64,000 nt of DNA from an uncultured Bacteroidota bacterium (GTDB taxonomy: Bacteria > Bacteroidota > Bacteroidia > Bacteroidales > P3), in contig CACWPQ010000006.1 in NCBI GenBank assembly GCA_902762805.1, positions 1 to 64,000 of the forward strand, given 5' to 3'. The translations under genes were made by a program, and so were the position numbers. Below are positions 8,880 to 16,772 of the stretch, one piece after another (position 1 is the first letter of the stretch; each line of letters opens with the position of its first letter). The notes beneath the pieces are model-generated. The model did no database searches and had not been told where the DNA came from. It saw nothing but the letters and a program-made list of their open reading frames with translations.

Positions 8880-9555
8880 CATAGGGAACACGGCGGTGAA
8901 GTGGGGCGCCTTCGAAGGGCGCACGCTGCTCGAGAGCGGCCGCGGGGTGCCGGCGGAGCTGCTGGAGCAGGCTTCGGAGACGCTGGTGTGTGCCAGCGGA
9001 GCGGTGCCTGCAGCGCTGGAGGGGCTGCCGCGGCTGAGTGCACAGACCGAGTTGCCCATCAGCCTCAACTACAAAACGCCCGCCACCCTGGGGCCCGACC
9101 GCATCGCGGCGGCCTGCGGCGCCTGGGCGCTGCACCCGGGCGAGGCCACGCTGGTGGTCGACTGCGGCACCTGCATCACGCTGGAGTACGTCAGCGCCGA
9201 CGGCACCTACCACGGCGGCGCCATCATGCCGGGGTTGAAAATGAAATTTCAGGCACTGCATACTTTTACGGAGAAACTTCCGTTATTGGATATTGCGTCG
9301 GCGCAGAAGGCCCCTGTGCTGGGGCGCTCGACCGAGGAGTGCATGCTGGCCGGCACGCTGGGCGCGGCGCAGATGACGGTGGCGGCCTATGTGGCCACGC
9401 TGAAGGGTGTGGCGCCCGAGTTGCGGGTGGTGGTCACCGGCGGCGATGCCGAGCGCATTGTGCCCCCCGGCACCGAAGGCCGCGAACACGAGCCGCACCT
9501 GACGCTGATTGGATTGAACGAGGTGATGGTTTTTCAGGGGAGTGAGAGGGAGTGA
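8863..9555 (+). CDS. coaX: Type III pantothenate kinase
   Basis: Phosphorylates pantothenate in the first step of coenzyme A synthesis, ASKHA fold, 230 aa. Motifs: LAIDIGNTAVKWG (phosphate 1, residues 3-15), GPDRIAAACGA, the phosphate-2 strand VVDCGTCITLEY, and GGAIMPGLKM. The last residues GSERE and the TGA stop are encoded by the first units of the GGGAGTGAAA-type repeat at 9537-9583, so the repeat forms the gene's 3' end. Confidence 0.95.
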   Translation: MQLAIDIGNTAVKWGAFEGRTLLESGRGVPAELLEQASETLVCASGAVPAALEGLPRLSAQTELPISLNYKTPATLGPDRIAAACGAWALHPGEATLVVDCGTCITLEYVSADGTYHGGAIMPGLKMKFQALHTFTEKLPLLDIASAQKAPVLGRSTEECMLAGTLGAAQMTVAAYVATLKGVAPELRVVVTGGDAERIVPPGTEGREHEPHLTLIGLNEVMVFQGSERE

Positions 9556-9583
9556 AGGGGAGTGAGAGGGAGTGAAAGGACAA
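9537..9583 (+). repeat. GGGAGTGAAA-type decamer repeat, locus 1
   Basis: Four imperfect units of G(G)GGAGTGA(A/G)A, ending in GGACAA. It overlaps the coaX C-terminus and stop codon and extends towards the next gene. The same unit and the same GGACAA terminus recur at 22908-23011, 45634-45743 and 48265-48311. Confidence 0.9.
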
Positions 9584-9606
9584 TAGTGAAAGTAAAAAAA
9601 AGAAAG

Positions 9607-10953
9607 ATGAAAAATAGAACAATCATATTAGGACTGCTCGGGCTGCTCGGGCTGCTCGGGATCGAGGGGAACGCCTATGCGCAGAACGGGTTCAACCTGC
9701 CCTATTCGCAGTTTGGCATCGGCCTGAGCGAGTTGCCGGGCAACATGCCGCTCGCCAGCCGCATGGGCGGAGTAACCTACACCCGCACAGGCAACAACAG
9801 CATCAACCCCTTCAACCCCGCCTCGTATGCCGCCATCGGCATGGAGAGTTTTGTGTTCGACATGGGAGCCAACATCCAGCTGTCAACCCTCAGCAACAAC
9901 GACAGCCGCGTGCGCGATGCCGACGGCAACATCGGCTACCTCATGGTGGGCCTGCCCATCACCCGCTGGTGGAAACTGGCCGCCGGCCTCATGCCCTACA
10001 CCAGCGCCGACTATTCCTCCGTGCAGACGCAGGAAGGCGAAGGCTACATCACCATGAAGAACGTCTACGACGGCACCGGCAGCACCAACATGGCCTTCCT
10101 CGGCTCGGCATTCAACATCGTGGGCAACGGCCTCGAGGGGCGCCGCCTGCAGGTGGGCTTCAATGTCAACTACCTCACCGGCCGCATCCAGCGTGCCATT
10201 TCCTACGCCTTCCAGGGCACCGACTCGACCCACTACCTCAACTCGCGCCGCTACCGCGAGACCAAGGTGGGCAATGTGCTTTTCGACCTTGGAGTGCAAT
10301 ATTTTGAGCCGCTGGGCGAGAAATTCACTCTAGGTGTAGGCCTAAGCTACAAACCGCTGCGCGAGATGGACATCCGCGACCAGGCCCTCATCTATACCTA
10401 CCACAGCTCGGACCAGAGCCTGGTGGACACCATCTTCCCCCAACGCGGCGTGTCGCCCCGCTTCACCAGCACCCTGTCGCAAAGCCACACCTTCGGCGTG
10501 GGCCTCAGCCTTGAGCGCAACGGTCGCTGGCTGGTGGCCGCCGACGCCACCTTTGCCGGCTGGGCAGGCATGTACTATGAAGAGGGCAGCGAGCAGTCCA
10601 TCTTCGGCGCCGACGCCCTTCGCAAGGCACCCTACAGCCGCTATGCGCTGGGGTTCGAGAAGATAGGGGTGATGGATGCTTCCACCTACTGGGGCCGCAT
10701 CAGCTGGAGCGCCGGCGCCCACATCGAACAGGGCAAGATGAGCCTCAACATTGCCGGCGTCGACCACGTCATCAACGAGTGGGGCTTCGGCCTCGGGGCC
10801 TCGCTGCCGATGCGCAAGGGAGCCTCCATGCTGACCCTCTCGGTGGCCTACAGCAGCCTGGGCGACCAAGACCTCCTGCGCCGCGACGCCGTCACCTTCG
10901 GCATCGCCATCAGCACCTGCGAGCGATGGTTCGTCAAGCGCAAATACAACTAG
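9607..10953 (+). CDS. Outer-membrane beta-barrel-like protein
   Basis: 448 aa from the ATG at 9607 (MKNRTIILG); an upstream in-frame start at 9562 would add 15 residues encoded partly by the decamer repeat and was rejected. Signal peptide ends near NAYAQ; its hydrophobic core LLGLLGLLG is written by three identical 9-bp units (9634-9660). The body is beta-rich with alternating aromatic strands (for example GVGLSYKPLREMD, GFGLGASLPMRKG) and a C-terminal strand, as in Bacteroidetes outer-membrane transport-type barrels. In Bacteroidales such a gene usually lies between coaX and a TPR gene upstream of lptC. No function is established. Confidence 0.75.
   Translation: MKNRTIILGLLGLLGLLGIEGNAYAQNGFNLPYSQFGIGLSELPGNMPLASRMGGVTYTRTGNNSINPFNPASYAAIGMESFVFDMGANIQLSTLSNNDSRVRDADGNIGYLMVGLPITRWWKLAAGLMPYTSADYSSVQTQEGEGYITMKNVYDGTGSTNMAFLGSAFNIVGNGLEGRRLQVGFNVNYLTGRIQRAISYAFQGTDSTHYLNSRRYRETKVGNVLFDLGVQYFEPLGEKFTLGVGLSYKPLREMDIRDQALIYTYHSSDQSLVDTIFPQRGVSPRFTSTLSQSHTFGVGLSLERNGRWLVAADATFAGWAGMYYEEGSEQSIFGADALRKAPYSRYALGFEKIGVMDASTYWGRISWSAGAHIEQGKMSLNIAGVDHVINEWGFGLGASLPMRKGASMLTLSVAYSSLGDQDLLRRDAVTFGIAISTCERWFVKRKYN
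9634..9660 (+). repeat. 9-bp tandem repeat in signal peptide
   Basis: Three perfect copies of CTGCTCGGG encode LLG three times inside the hydrophobic core of the signal peptide of the outer-membrane protein. As the unit is a multiple of three, copy changes would alter signal-peptide length without a frameshift. Confidence 0.9.
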
Positions 10954-11019
10954 TCCCCCTGCAATAAACCGAAACAAAGAAATACTAAACCATAAAGAAA
11001 ACAAAAAAAGGATACAGAG

Positions 11020-12375
11020 ATGAAAGCAATCAAAAAACTGACCCTGGGACTCTTCCTGACCGCCACCGCGATGACCGCCACCGCCCAACAGATACCCGCC
11101 AGCTGGCGCTGCGCCGAAGGCATCGACGAGCAGGCCATGCTCGAGGCCGTGTCGCTCTATCAGGAGGACGTCAAGCAGTTCAAGACCACCCAGGACACCC
11201 GCTACCTGGACGATGCCTACCAGTTCTGGACCAAAATCGTCGCCCAGTGCCCCCACCAGAGCAAGAACCTCTACACCAATGGCGCCAACATCATGAAGGT
11301 GAAAATCACCGCTGCCAAGACCCAGGAGGAGCGCGACAAGTACATCGACGAGCTGATGCGCATGTACGACACCCGCATTGCCAACTACGGCGAGCCCGCC
11401 AAGGTGACCGCCATGAAGGCCATGGACCTCGAGCTGCTGCTCAAGGAAGAGGGCCTCGAGCGCTACTACGCCCTCTACGACCAGGCTGCCAAGATGGAAG
11501 GCGAGCTTGATGCCGCCTACATCGTGAAGTATATGGAAGCCACCATCAACTACGTCCGCGCCGGCAAGGCCGAGCCCACCCTGGTGGTCGACAACTACGA
11601 CCTGGCCAGCGAGAAGCTCGAAGCCGAGCTGGAGAAGAACATCGACGACAGCGTGAAGGCCGCCACCATCCGCGGCTACATTGCCGGCGTCGAGGCCGCC
11701 TTCTCGCCCTACGCCACCTGCGACCAGCTGGTGGAGATCTACAGCAAAAAATTCGAGGCCGACCCCGAGAATGTGGACCTGCTGAAGAAGATCACCTCCA
11801 TCATGATGCGCAAACGCTGCACCGACCAGCCCCTCTTCTTCTCGGCCACCGAGAACCTCTACCGCCTCGAGCCCAGCCCCGCCACCGCCATGCGCATGGG
11901 CCAGATGTGCCTCTCGAAGCAGCAGTATGCCGATGCCGTCAAGTACCTGACCGATGCCGTCAAGGGTGTCGAAGGCAAGGACAAATACATGGCCTACCTC
12001 TACCTCGGCCACGCCTACAACGGCCAGAAGAGCTACAGCGCCGCGCGCAACGCCTACAACAGCGCCGCCGAGGCCGACCGCACCAAAGGCGAGCCCTACC
12101 GCATGATCGCCCAGCTCTATGCCGGCAGCACCTCGAGCGCACAGGAGGACAACGTGGGCGGACGTAGCGTCTACTGGGCCGCCGTCGACAAGCTGCAGCG
12201 CTCCAAGAGCGTCGACTCCTCCGAGGAGAACGTCAACGCCTGCAACCAGCTCATCAGCCGCTACTCCAGCCACTTCCCCAAGCAGACCGACGCTTTCATG
12301 GCCGGCCTCGAGAACGGCAACCGCTTCACGGTGCCCGGCTGGATCAGCGAGTCCACCACCGTCAGAACCCGCTAA
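11020..12375 (+). CDS. Secreted tetratricopeptide-repeat protein
   Basis: 451 aa. Signal peptide (MKAIKKLTLGLFLTATAMTATAQ) and a helical body; a clear TPR pair lies near 315-375 (ATAMRMGQMCLSKQQYADAVKY, then YLYLGHAYNGQKSYSAARNAY). Probably periplasmic. Located between the outer-membrane protein gene and lptC, a conserved Bacteroidales order that suggests a role in envelope assembly; this is inference from context only. Confidence 0.8.
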   Translation: MKAIKKLTLGLFLTATAMTATAQQIPASWRCAEGIDEQAMLEAVSLYQEDVKQFKTTQDTRYLDDAYQFWTKIVAQCPHQSKNLYTNGANIMKVKITAAKTQEERDKYIDELMRMYDTRIANYGEPAKVTAMKAMDLELLLKEEGLERYYALYDQAAKMEGELDAAYIVKYMEATINYVRAGKAEPTLVVDNYDLASEKLEAELEKNIDDSVKAATIRGYIAGVEAAFSPYATCDQLVEIYSKKFEADPENVDLLKKITSIMMRKRCTDQPLFFSATENLYRLEPSPATAMRMGQMCLSKQQYADAVKYLTDAVKGVEGKDKYMAYLYLGHAYNGQKSYSAARNAYNSAAEADRTKGEPYRMIAQLYAGSTSSAQEDNVGGRSVYWAAVDKLQRSKSVDSSEENVNACNQLISRYSSHFPKQTDAFMAGLENGNRFTVPGWISESTTVRTR

Positions 12376-12381
12376 CAAAGC

Positions 12382-12951
12382 TTGAACCCTAAGCACATCA
12401 AACTGTGGAGCGTAGAGACGCGAAGAGTCGCGTCTCTATGTTCCATTTTGCTGCTCCTGTCGGGCTGCACCAACGATATGAAGGACATCAGCCAGTTCGA
12501 CCGCCAGGACCCGCCGGCGCAGAGCCTGCGCGACGCGCGGGTGTGGCGCAGCGAGCACGGCCGCCTGCAGATGGAGATGGAGGCCCCCCTCATCGTCCAA
12601 TACCGCGAGCCCGACACCCGCACCCACTACCCCAAGGGCGTCCACCTGCGCTTCTACGACAGCCGGCGCACCCTGCAGACCGAAGTCACCGCGCAGAAAG
12701 CCATCTCATACGACGACCAGGACATACTCTACGCACGCGACAGCGTGGTCGTCATCGACTACACCAACGGCGACACCATCTACCTCGAGGACATCACATG
12801 GAAAAACAAAGAGGATGTCATCTACTCCAACCGTCCGGCGCGCGCCGTTAACGGCAACCGCGTCACCTACGGCGACAGCTTCGTCAGCGACGCCGGCCTC
12901 ACCAACCTGCGCATCAAGCGCCAGCGAGGCACCATTGAATTCGAAGAATAA
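12382..12951 (+). CDS. lptC: LPS export protein LptC (lipoprotein form)
   Basis: 189 aa. The body (WRSEHGRLQMEMEAPLIVQY, KGVHLRFYDS, TAQKAISYDDQDILYARDSVVV, GDTIYLEDITW) is the LptC/OstA-like beta-jellyroll that passes LPS from LptFG to LptA. The only way to include a lipobox (LLLSGC, C29) is to start at TTG 12382, since the first in-frame ATG (12478) lies after the cysteine. Codons for residues 11-19 (VETRRVASL) come from the palindrome at 12413-12438, so a dispersed repeat builds part of the signal peptide. lpxD follows at 18 bp. Confidence 0.88.
   Translation: MNPKHIKLWSVETRRVASLCSILLLLSGCTNDMKDISQFDRQDPPAQSLRDARVWRSEHGRLQMEMEAPLIVQYREPDTRTHYPKGVHLRFYDSRRTLQTEVTAQKAISYDDQDILYARDSVVVIDYTNGDTIYLEDITWKNKEDVIYSNRPARAVNGNRVTYGDSFVSDAGLTNLRIKRQRGTIEFEE
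12413..12438. repeat. Palindromic REP-like element inside lptC
   Basis: Perfect 11-bp arms TAGAGACGCGA / TCGCGTCTCTA with a 4-base loop. This short palindrome resembles dispersed repeats known from cyanobacteria and Bacteroidetes. Here it lies in the 5' coding region of lptC. Confidence 0.85.
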
Positions 12952-12969
12952 GACACACCACCATACTAC

Positions 12970-13986
12970 ATGCAATATACAGCCAAAGAGATAGCCCGCC
13001 TGGTGAAAGGCACTGTGGAGGGCGACGAGAACACCCGCGTGTGGCAGCCCTGCAAGATCGAAGAGGGCTGCGAAGGCGGCATCACCTTCCTGGGCAATCC
13101 CAAGTATACCCATTATATATATGAGAAGCAGTCGTCGATAGTCATCGTGCGGCACGACTTCCAGCCCGAGCAGCCCGTGGGCTCCACCCTCATCCGCGTG
13201 GACAACCCCTACATGGCTGTCGCCAAACTGCTCCACATCTTCAACCAGCGCAGCAAGCCGCCCAAGGGGCGCTCGTGGCGCAGCAGCGTCGGGCGCGGCT
13301 CGAAGCTGGGCAAGGACATCTACATGGGCCCCTACGCCGTCGTCGGGCGCCACTGCCGCATCGGCAACAACGTCAAGATCTACCCCAACGCCACCATCGG
13401 AGACAACGTCACCATCGGCGACGGCACCGTCGTCTACGCCGGCGCCAAGATCTATGAAGGCTGCGAAATAGGCCGCAACTGCATCCTCCATGCCGGCTGC
13501 GTCATCGGGGCCGACGGCTTCGGCTTCGCCCCCGACGGCAACGGTGGATGGGACAAAATAGACCAAATCGGCAACGTCATCCTCGAGGACAACGTCGAGG
13601 TGGGTGCCAACACCTGTATCGACCGCGCCACGATGGGTTCCACCATCCTCCACGCCAACGTCAAGGTGGACAACCTCTGCCAGGTGGCCCACAACGTGGT
13701 GGTGGGCCGCGGCACCGCCATGGCCTCGCAGGTGGGCATCGCCGGCAGCAGCAAGGTGGGCGAAGGCTGCATCATCGCAGGCCAGGCCGGCATCGTGGGC
13801 CATATCACCGTGGGCGACCACGTTACCATCGGCGCCCAGGCCGGCGTCACCAACTCTGTCGCCTCCGACCTCACCATCTTCGGCAGCCCCGCCATGGAGG
13901 CCTCCAAACGCCGCAAGGTGGAGGTGCTGGTGCGCAACATCGAGAAACTGGCCGACCGCATCTCCAAGCTCGAGAAGAAGCAATGA
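12970..13986 (+). CDS. lpxD: UDP-3-O-acylglucosamine N-acyltransferase LpxD
   Basis: Third step of lipid A synthesis: transfers a 3-hydroxyacyl chain from ACP to UDP-3-O-acyl-glucosamine. 338 aa, usual length. N-terminal uridine-binding domain (1-100, with ITFLGNPKYTHYIYE), then a left-handed beta-helix of hexapeptide repeats (110-310; IGNNVKIYPNATIGDNVTIG, GADGFGFAPDG), catalytic His241 in QVAHNVVVG, and a C-terminal helix (RRKVEVLVRNIEKLADRISK). The stop overlaps the ATG of the next gene. Confidence 0.97.
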   Translation: MQYTAKEIARLVKGTVEGDENTRVWQPCKIEEGCEGGITFLGNPKYTHYIYEKQSSIVIVRHDFQPEQPVGSTLIRVDNPYMAVAKLLHIFNQRSKPPKGRSWRSSVGRGSKLGKDIYMGPYAVVGRHCRIGNNVKIYPNATIGDNVTIGDGTVVYAGAKIYEGCEIGRNCILHAGCVIGADGFGFAPDGNGGWDKIDQIGNVILEDNVEVGANTCIDRATMGSTILHANVKVDNLCQVAHNVVVGRGTAMASQVGIAGSSKVGEGCIIAGQAGIVGHITVGDHVTIGAQAGVTNSVASDLTIFGSPAMEASKRRKVEVLVRNIEKLADRISKLEKKQ

Positions 13987-15416
13987 AGCCCGGACGTATT
14001 GCACTCTTCTTCGCTGCCGTCATTGCCGCGTTGGCGGTAGCCTGCACCTTGTTTCCCCGCGAGGGAGTCGAGGTGGCGGGCCACGAGTTCTACCTCCCCC
14101 CCGTGCCTCCCACGCGTGAGGCTCCGACCCAACCCATGGTCGAAGAGCCTGCTGCCGACACCACTGCGGAACTCGACGCCGCTCCACGGCACGCTTCGCT
14201 CTATGTCGCCGACACCGCCCGCTATCCCCTATCCACCACCCACTGTTTTTCCGACACCACCGACCTCCGCTTCTGGCTGCCGGACAGCGCCTTCTTCGAC
14301 GCCTTCTGGGAGGCGGCCGAACAGGCCAGGGGAGCGGGACGCATACTGCGCGTGATGCACTACGGCGACTCGCAGATCGAGATGGACCGCATCACCTGCC
14401 GCCTGCGCTCCTACATGCAGCGCACCTTCGGCGGCGGCGGCCCCGGCATGCTCCCCTTCCGCACCATCATCCCCACCTATGCCGTGCGCCAGTATGCCAC
14501 CGGCGACCTCACCCACCTCTCCTCCTTCGGCGACAGCACCGTCAGCCGCTCGCCGGGCAATTACGGCCCCATGATGCAGTGCTTCCGCCTGGGCGGCAGC
14601 GCCAACGTCACCCTCCGCGAGGCCGCGAAGCGGGGTGTCGACGACCGCATCAAGCGCTTCTCCAACGTCCGCCTGGTCTACAACAACCGCGGCAGCACCC
14701 TCCGCGCCACCCTCACCGACCGCGCCACGAAGCAGCAACTGCCCTTGCAGGCCGACAGCAGCGGCATCGGCAGCCTCCGCTGGCAACTTGACAGCGCATC
14801 CAACAACCTGACTCTCAACGTCAACGGCAGCGCTGAACTCTATGCCGTCACCCTCGACAACGGCCCCGGCGTGGCCGTCGACAACATCCCCATGCGCGGA
14901 TGCTCGGGGCAGCAGTTCACCCTCGTGCCCCTCGAGCGCCTCGGCCAGGCCTATGCCCAGCTGGATGTGGGTCTGATAATCATGCAGTTCGGCGGCAACT
15001 CCATGCCTTACCTGCGCGACACGAAGGCCATCGTCAAGTATTGCACCTCCATAGGCCGCCAGATCGACCACGTGCGCCGCGCCTGCCCGCAGGCCCGCGT
15101 GCTTTTCATCGGCCCGTCGGACATGAGCACACGCGTCCGCGGACAGCTGCAGACCTATCCCTGGCTGCCCGAGGTGGTGGACAGCCTGGCCGCCACCACC
15201 ACGCGCCACGGCGCCGCCTACTGGAGCATCTACCACGCCATGGGCGGCTACAACTCCATGCTGCAGTGGAAGAAAGACAACCTCGCCGGCGAGGACTACA
15301 TCCACTTCACCACCCGCGGCGCCGAGCTCATGGGCGACCGCCTCGCCGAAGCCCTCGCCGCAAGCTACCGCCGCTACACCCTCCGCCGTCATCTTACCCT
15401 CAACCAGCCCCAATGA
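13983..15416 (+). CDS. SGNH/GDSL hydrolase-like lipoprotein
   Basis: 477 aa; the ATG overlaps the lpxD stop (ATGA). N-terminal membrane or lipoprotein signal (ALAVAC, C21), a Pro-rich linker, then an SGNH domain: block I HYGDSQIEMDR (Ser130), a glycine-containing mid-domain block (MQFGGNSMPY) and block V DYIHFTTRGAELMGD with Asp/His. Such proteins in Bacteroidales are often paired and linked to envelope O-acylation or deacylation; usually an MBOAT gene is nearby, but none is seen here. Substrate unknown. Confidence 0.82.
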   Translation: MKPGRIALFFAAVIAALAVACTLFPREGVEVAGHEFYLPPVPPTREAPTQPMVEEPAADTTAELDAAPRHASLYVADTARYPLSTTHCFSDTTDLRFWLPDSAFFDAFWEAAEQARGAGRILRVMHYGDSQIEMDRITCRLRSYMQRTFGGGGPGMLPFRTIIPTYAVRQYATGDLTHLSSFGDSTVSRSPGNYGPMMQCFRLGGSANVTLREAAKRGVDDRIKRFSNVRLVYNNRGSTLRATLTDRATKQQLPLQADSSGIGSLRWQLDSASNNLTLNVNGSAELYAVTLDNGPGVAVDNIPMRGCSGQQFTLVPLERLGQAYAQLDVGLIIMQFGGNSMPYLRDTKAIVKYCTSIGRQIDHVRRACPQARVLFIGPSDMSTRVRGQLQTYPWLPEVVDSLAATTTRHGAAYWSIYHAMGGYNSMLQWKKDNLAGEDYIHFTTRGAELMGDRLAEALAASYRRYTLRRHLTLNQPQ

Positions 15417-16621
15417 AACCACCGCTAGCCATACTCCTCTTCCTGCTCTGCCTCGGCAACGCCCTCGGGGCGCAGACCACCTACCCCTTCATCAAATACA
15501 AGGAGAACCGCCTCCAGTATGCCGACTGCTCGGAGAACCTCGCCAAGTTCTTCGCCCGCTGGAGCCGCCTCGAAGCCACCGGCCAGGGCAATGTCAACAT
15601 CGTCCATATCGGCGGCTCGCACGTGCAGGCCGGCACCATGAGCAACGCCATCCGCCAGCGGCTGATGCACGACCACCCGCGCCTCGTGGCCGGACGCGGC
15701 ATGCTCTTCCCCTACTCCGCCGCCGCCCGCTGCAACAACCCCGCCGACTACCGCGTGCGCTGCCCGCAGAAAGTGGCCCTCACGCGTAACATATATAAAG
15801 AGTACCCCCACCCCCTGGGCCTCTGCGGCATCAGCATCACCGCCTCCGACTCGCTGACCGAAGTCGGCATCCTCCTCCGCGACTCCACCGTCGACTACGC
15901 CACCTCGCGCATCATCGTCCTCGGCCACTCCGGGCAGGGCGTGGTGCCACAGCTCCTCATCGACGGCCGCACCGTCTACCCCTCCTATGTCGACCGCCGC
16001 ACCGACCGCCACGTCTTCAACATCGTCCATCCCGTCGACTCCTTCGTCGTGCAGCTCCCCTGCCGCGCCGGCGAGCAGTTCACACTCACGGGCATCTACC
16101 TGGACAACCTCAAACCCGGCTTCTCCTTCCACTCCATCGGCGTCAACGGCGCCTCGGTGCCCGACTACCTGCGCTGCCAGCACTTCACGCGCGACCTGCG
16201 ACTGCTGCGACCCGACATGGTCATCTTCGGCCTCGGCATCAACGACGCCAGCAAGTCCGACTTCGACACCGCCCAGTTCCGCCTGCACTACCTCGCCCTG
16301 GTCGACTCCGTCCGCCGCGTCAATCCCGACTGCGCACTCGTCTTCATCACCAACAACGACAGCTTCACCAAGCTCCGACGCCGCAAATACCGCGTCAACG
16401 CCAACGGCCCCCTCGCCCGCGAGGTGTTCCACCGCGTGGCCCGCGAGGTAGGCGGCGTCGTCTGGGACCAGTTCCAACTCATGGGTGGTCTACGCTCAAT
16501 GGAACAGTGGCAGCGCGCCAAGTTGGCGCAGTCCGACCGCGTCCACTTCACCCGCGCCGGCTACCAGCTCCTGGGCGACCTCTTCTACGAGGCACTGATG
16601 GAGGCTAGACGTTCCAGGTGA
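15413..16621 (+). CDS. Second SGNH hydrolase-like protein
   Basis: 402 aa; overlaps the previous gene by ATGA. Signal peptide ends at ALGAQ. Block I reads VHIGGSHVQAG (GDS replaced by GGS, Ser69), later FGLGINDAS (block III GxND) and block V DRVHFTRAGYQLLGD. The last residues (EARRSR) are encoded by a 22-bp sequence that recurs at 20684-20705, so the true ancestral C-terminus may have been altered. Likely acts with the upstream paralogue on an envelope polymer; inferred from context. Confidence 0.8.
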   Translation: MKPPLAILLFLLCLGNALGAQTTYPFIKYKENRLQYADCSENLAKFFARWSRLEATGQGNVNIVHIGGSHVQAGTMSNAIRQRLMHDHPRLVAGRGMLFPYSAAARCNNPADYRVRCPQKVALTRNIYKEYPHPLGLCGISITASDSLTEVGILLRDSTVDYATSRIIVLGHSGQGVVPQLLIDGRTVYPSYVDRRTDRHVFNIVHPVDSFVVQLPCRAGEQFTLTGIYLDNLKPGFSFHSIGVNGASVPDYLRCQHFTRDLRLLRPDMVIFGLGINDASKSDFDTAQFRLHYLALVDSVRRVNPDCALVFITNNDSFTKLRRRKYRVNANGPLAREVFHRVAREVGGVVWDQFQLMGGLRSMEQWQRAKLAQSDRVHFTRAGYQLLGDLFYEALMEARRSR

Positions 16622-16624
16622 AGC
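16603..16624 (+). repeat. 22-bp direct repeat, left copy
   Basis: GGCTAGACGTTCCAGGT plus GAAGC; the right copy at 20684-20705 is identical except G to A at position 18. The right copy codes for the natural C-terminus of the PrsW-family gene (TWNV-stop, minus strand), while this one forms the 3' end of the SGNH gene. The pair brackets 4.1 kb of accessory DNA. Confidence 0.85.
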
Positions 16625-16638
16625 TAGCCCATCCTGAT

Positions 16639-16736
16639 TACACTTTTCAGTCGCAGTTTTTGTGCTTTGGACACACTTTTCAGTCGCAGTTTTTGTACTT
16701 TGGATACACTTCTTAGTCGCAGTTTTGTAAAAAAAC
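16639..16736. repeat. 33-bp tandem repeat, ~3 copies
   Basis: Copies at 16639, 16672 and 16705, each with CACTTTTCAGTCGCAGTTTT (third copy degenerate: CACTTCTTAG). It lies between the SGNH gene and the ATPase and ends 1 bp before the ATPase -7 element, so it occupies the upstream promoter region. Confidence 0.9.
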
Positions 16737-16737
16737 G

Positions 16738-16745
16738 TATATTTG
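16738..16745 (+). promoter_or_regulatory. -7 element (TATATTTG) of the DUF4143 ATPase
   Basis: TATATTTG, 28 bp before the ATG at 16773, directly after the 33-bp repeats. No TTTG at exact 19-bp spacing. Confidence 0.5.
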
Positions 16746-16772
16746 CACATTGAAAAGTTTGTATAGAACGCC

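Noticed and set aside
10342..12396. 684-codon open frame on the minus strand opposite the outer-membrane and TPR genes
   Set aside because: Composition (Val/Gly/Ala/Asp-rich, no domain) is what the antisense strand of GC-rich codons gives; the plus strand has two genes with signal peptides and family features.
12706..14004. 432-codon minus-strand frame opposite lpxD
   Set aside because: Antisense shadow of hexapeptide-repeat codons.
16639..16736. CRISPR-like array
   Set aside because: 33-bp units follow each other without unique spacers.
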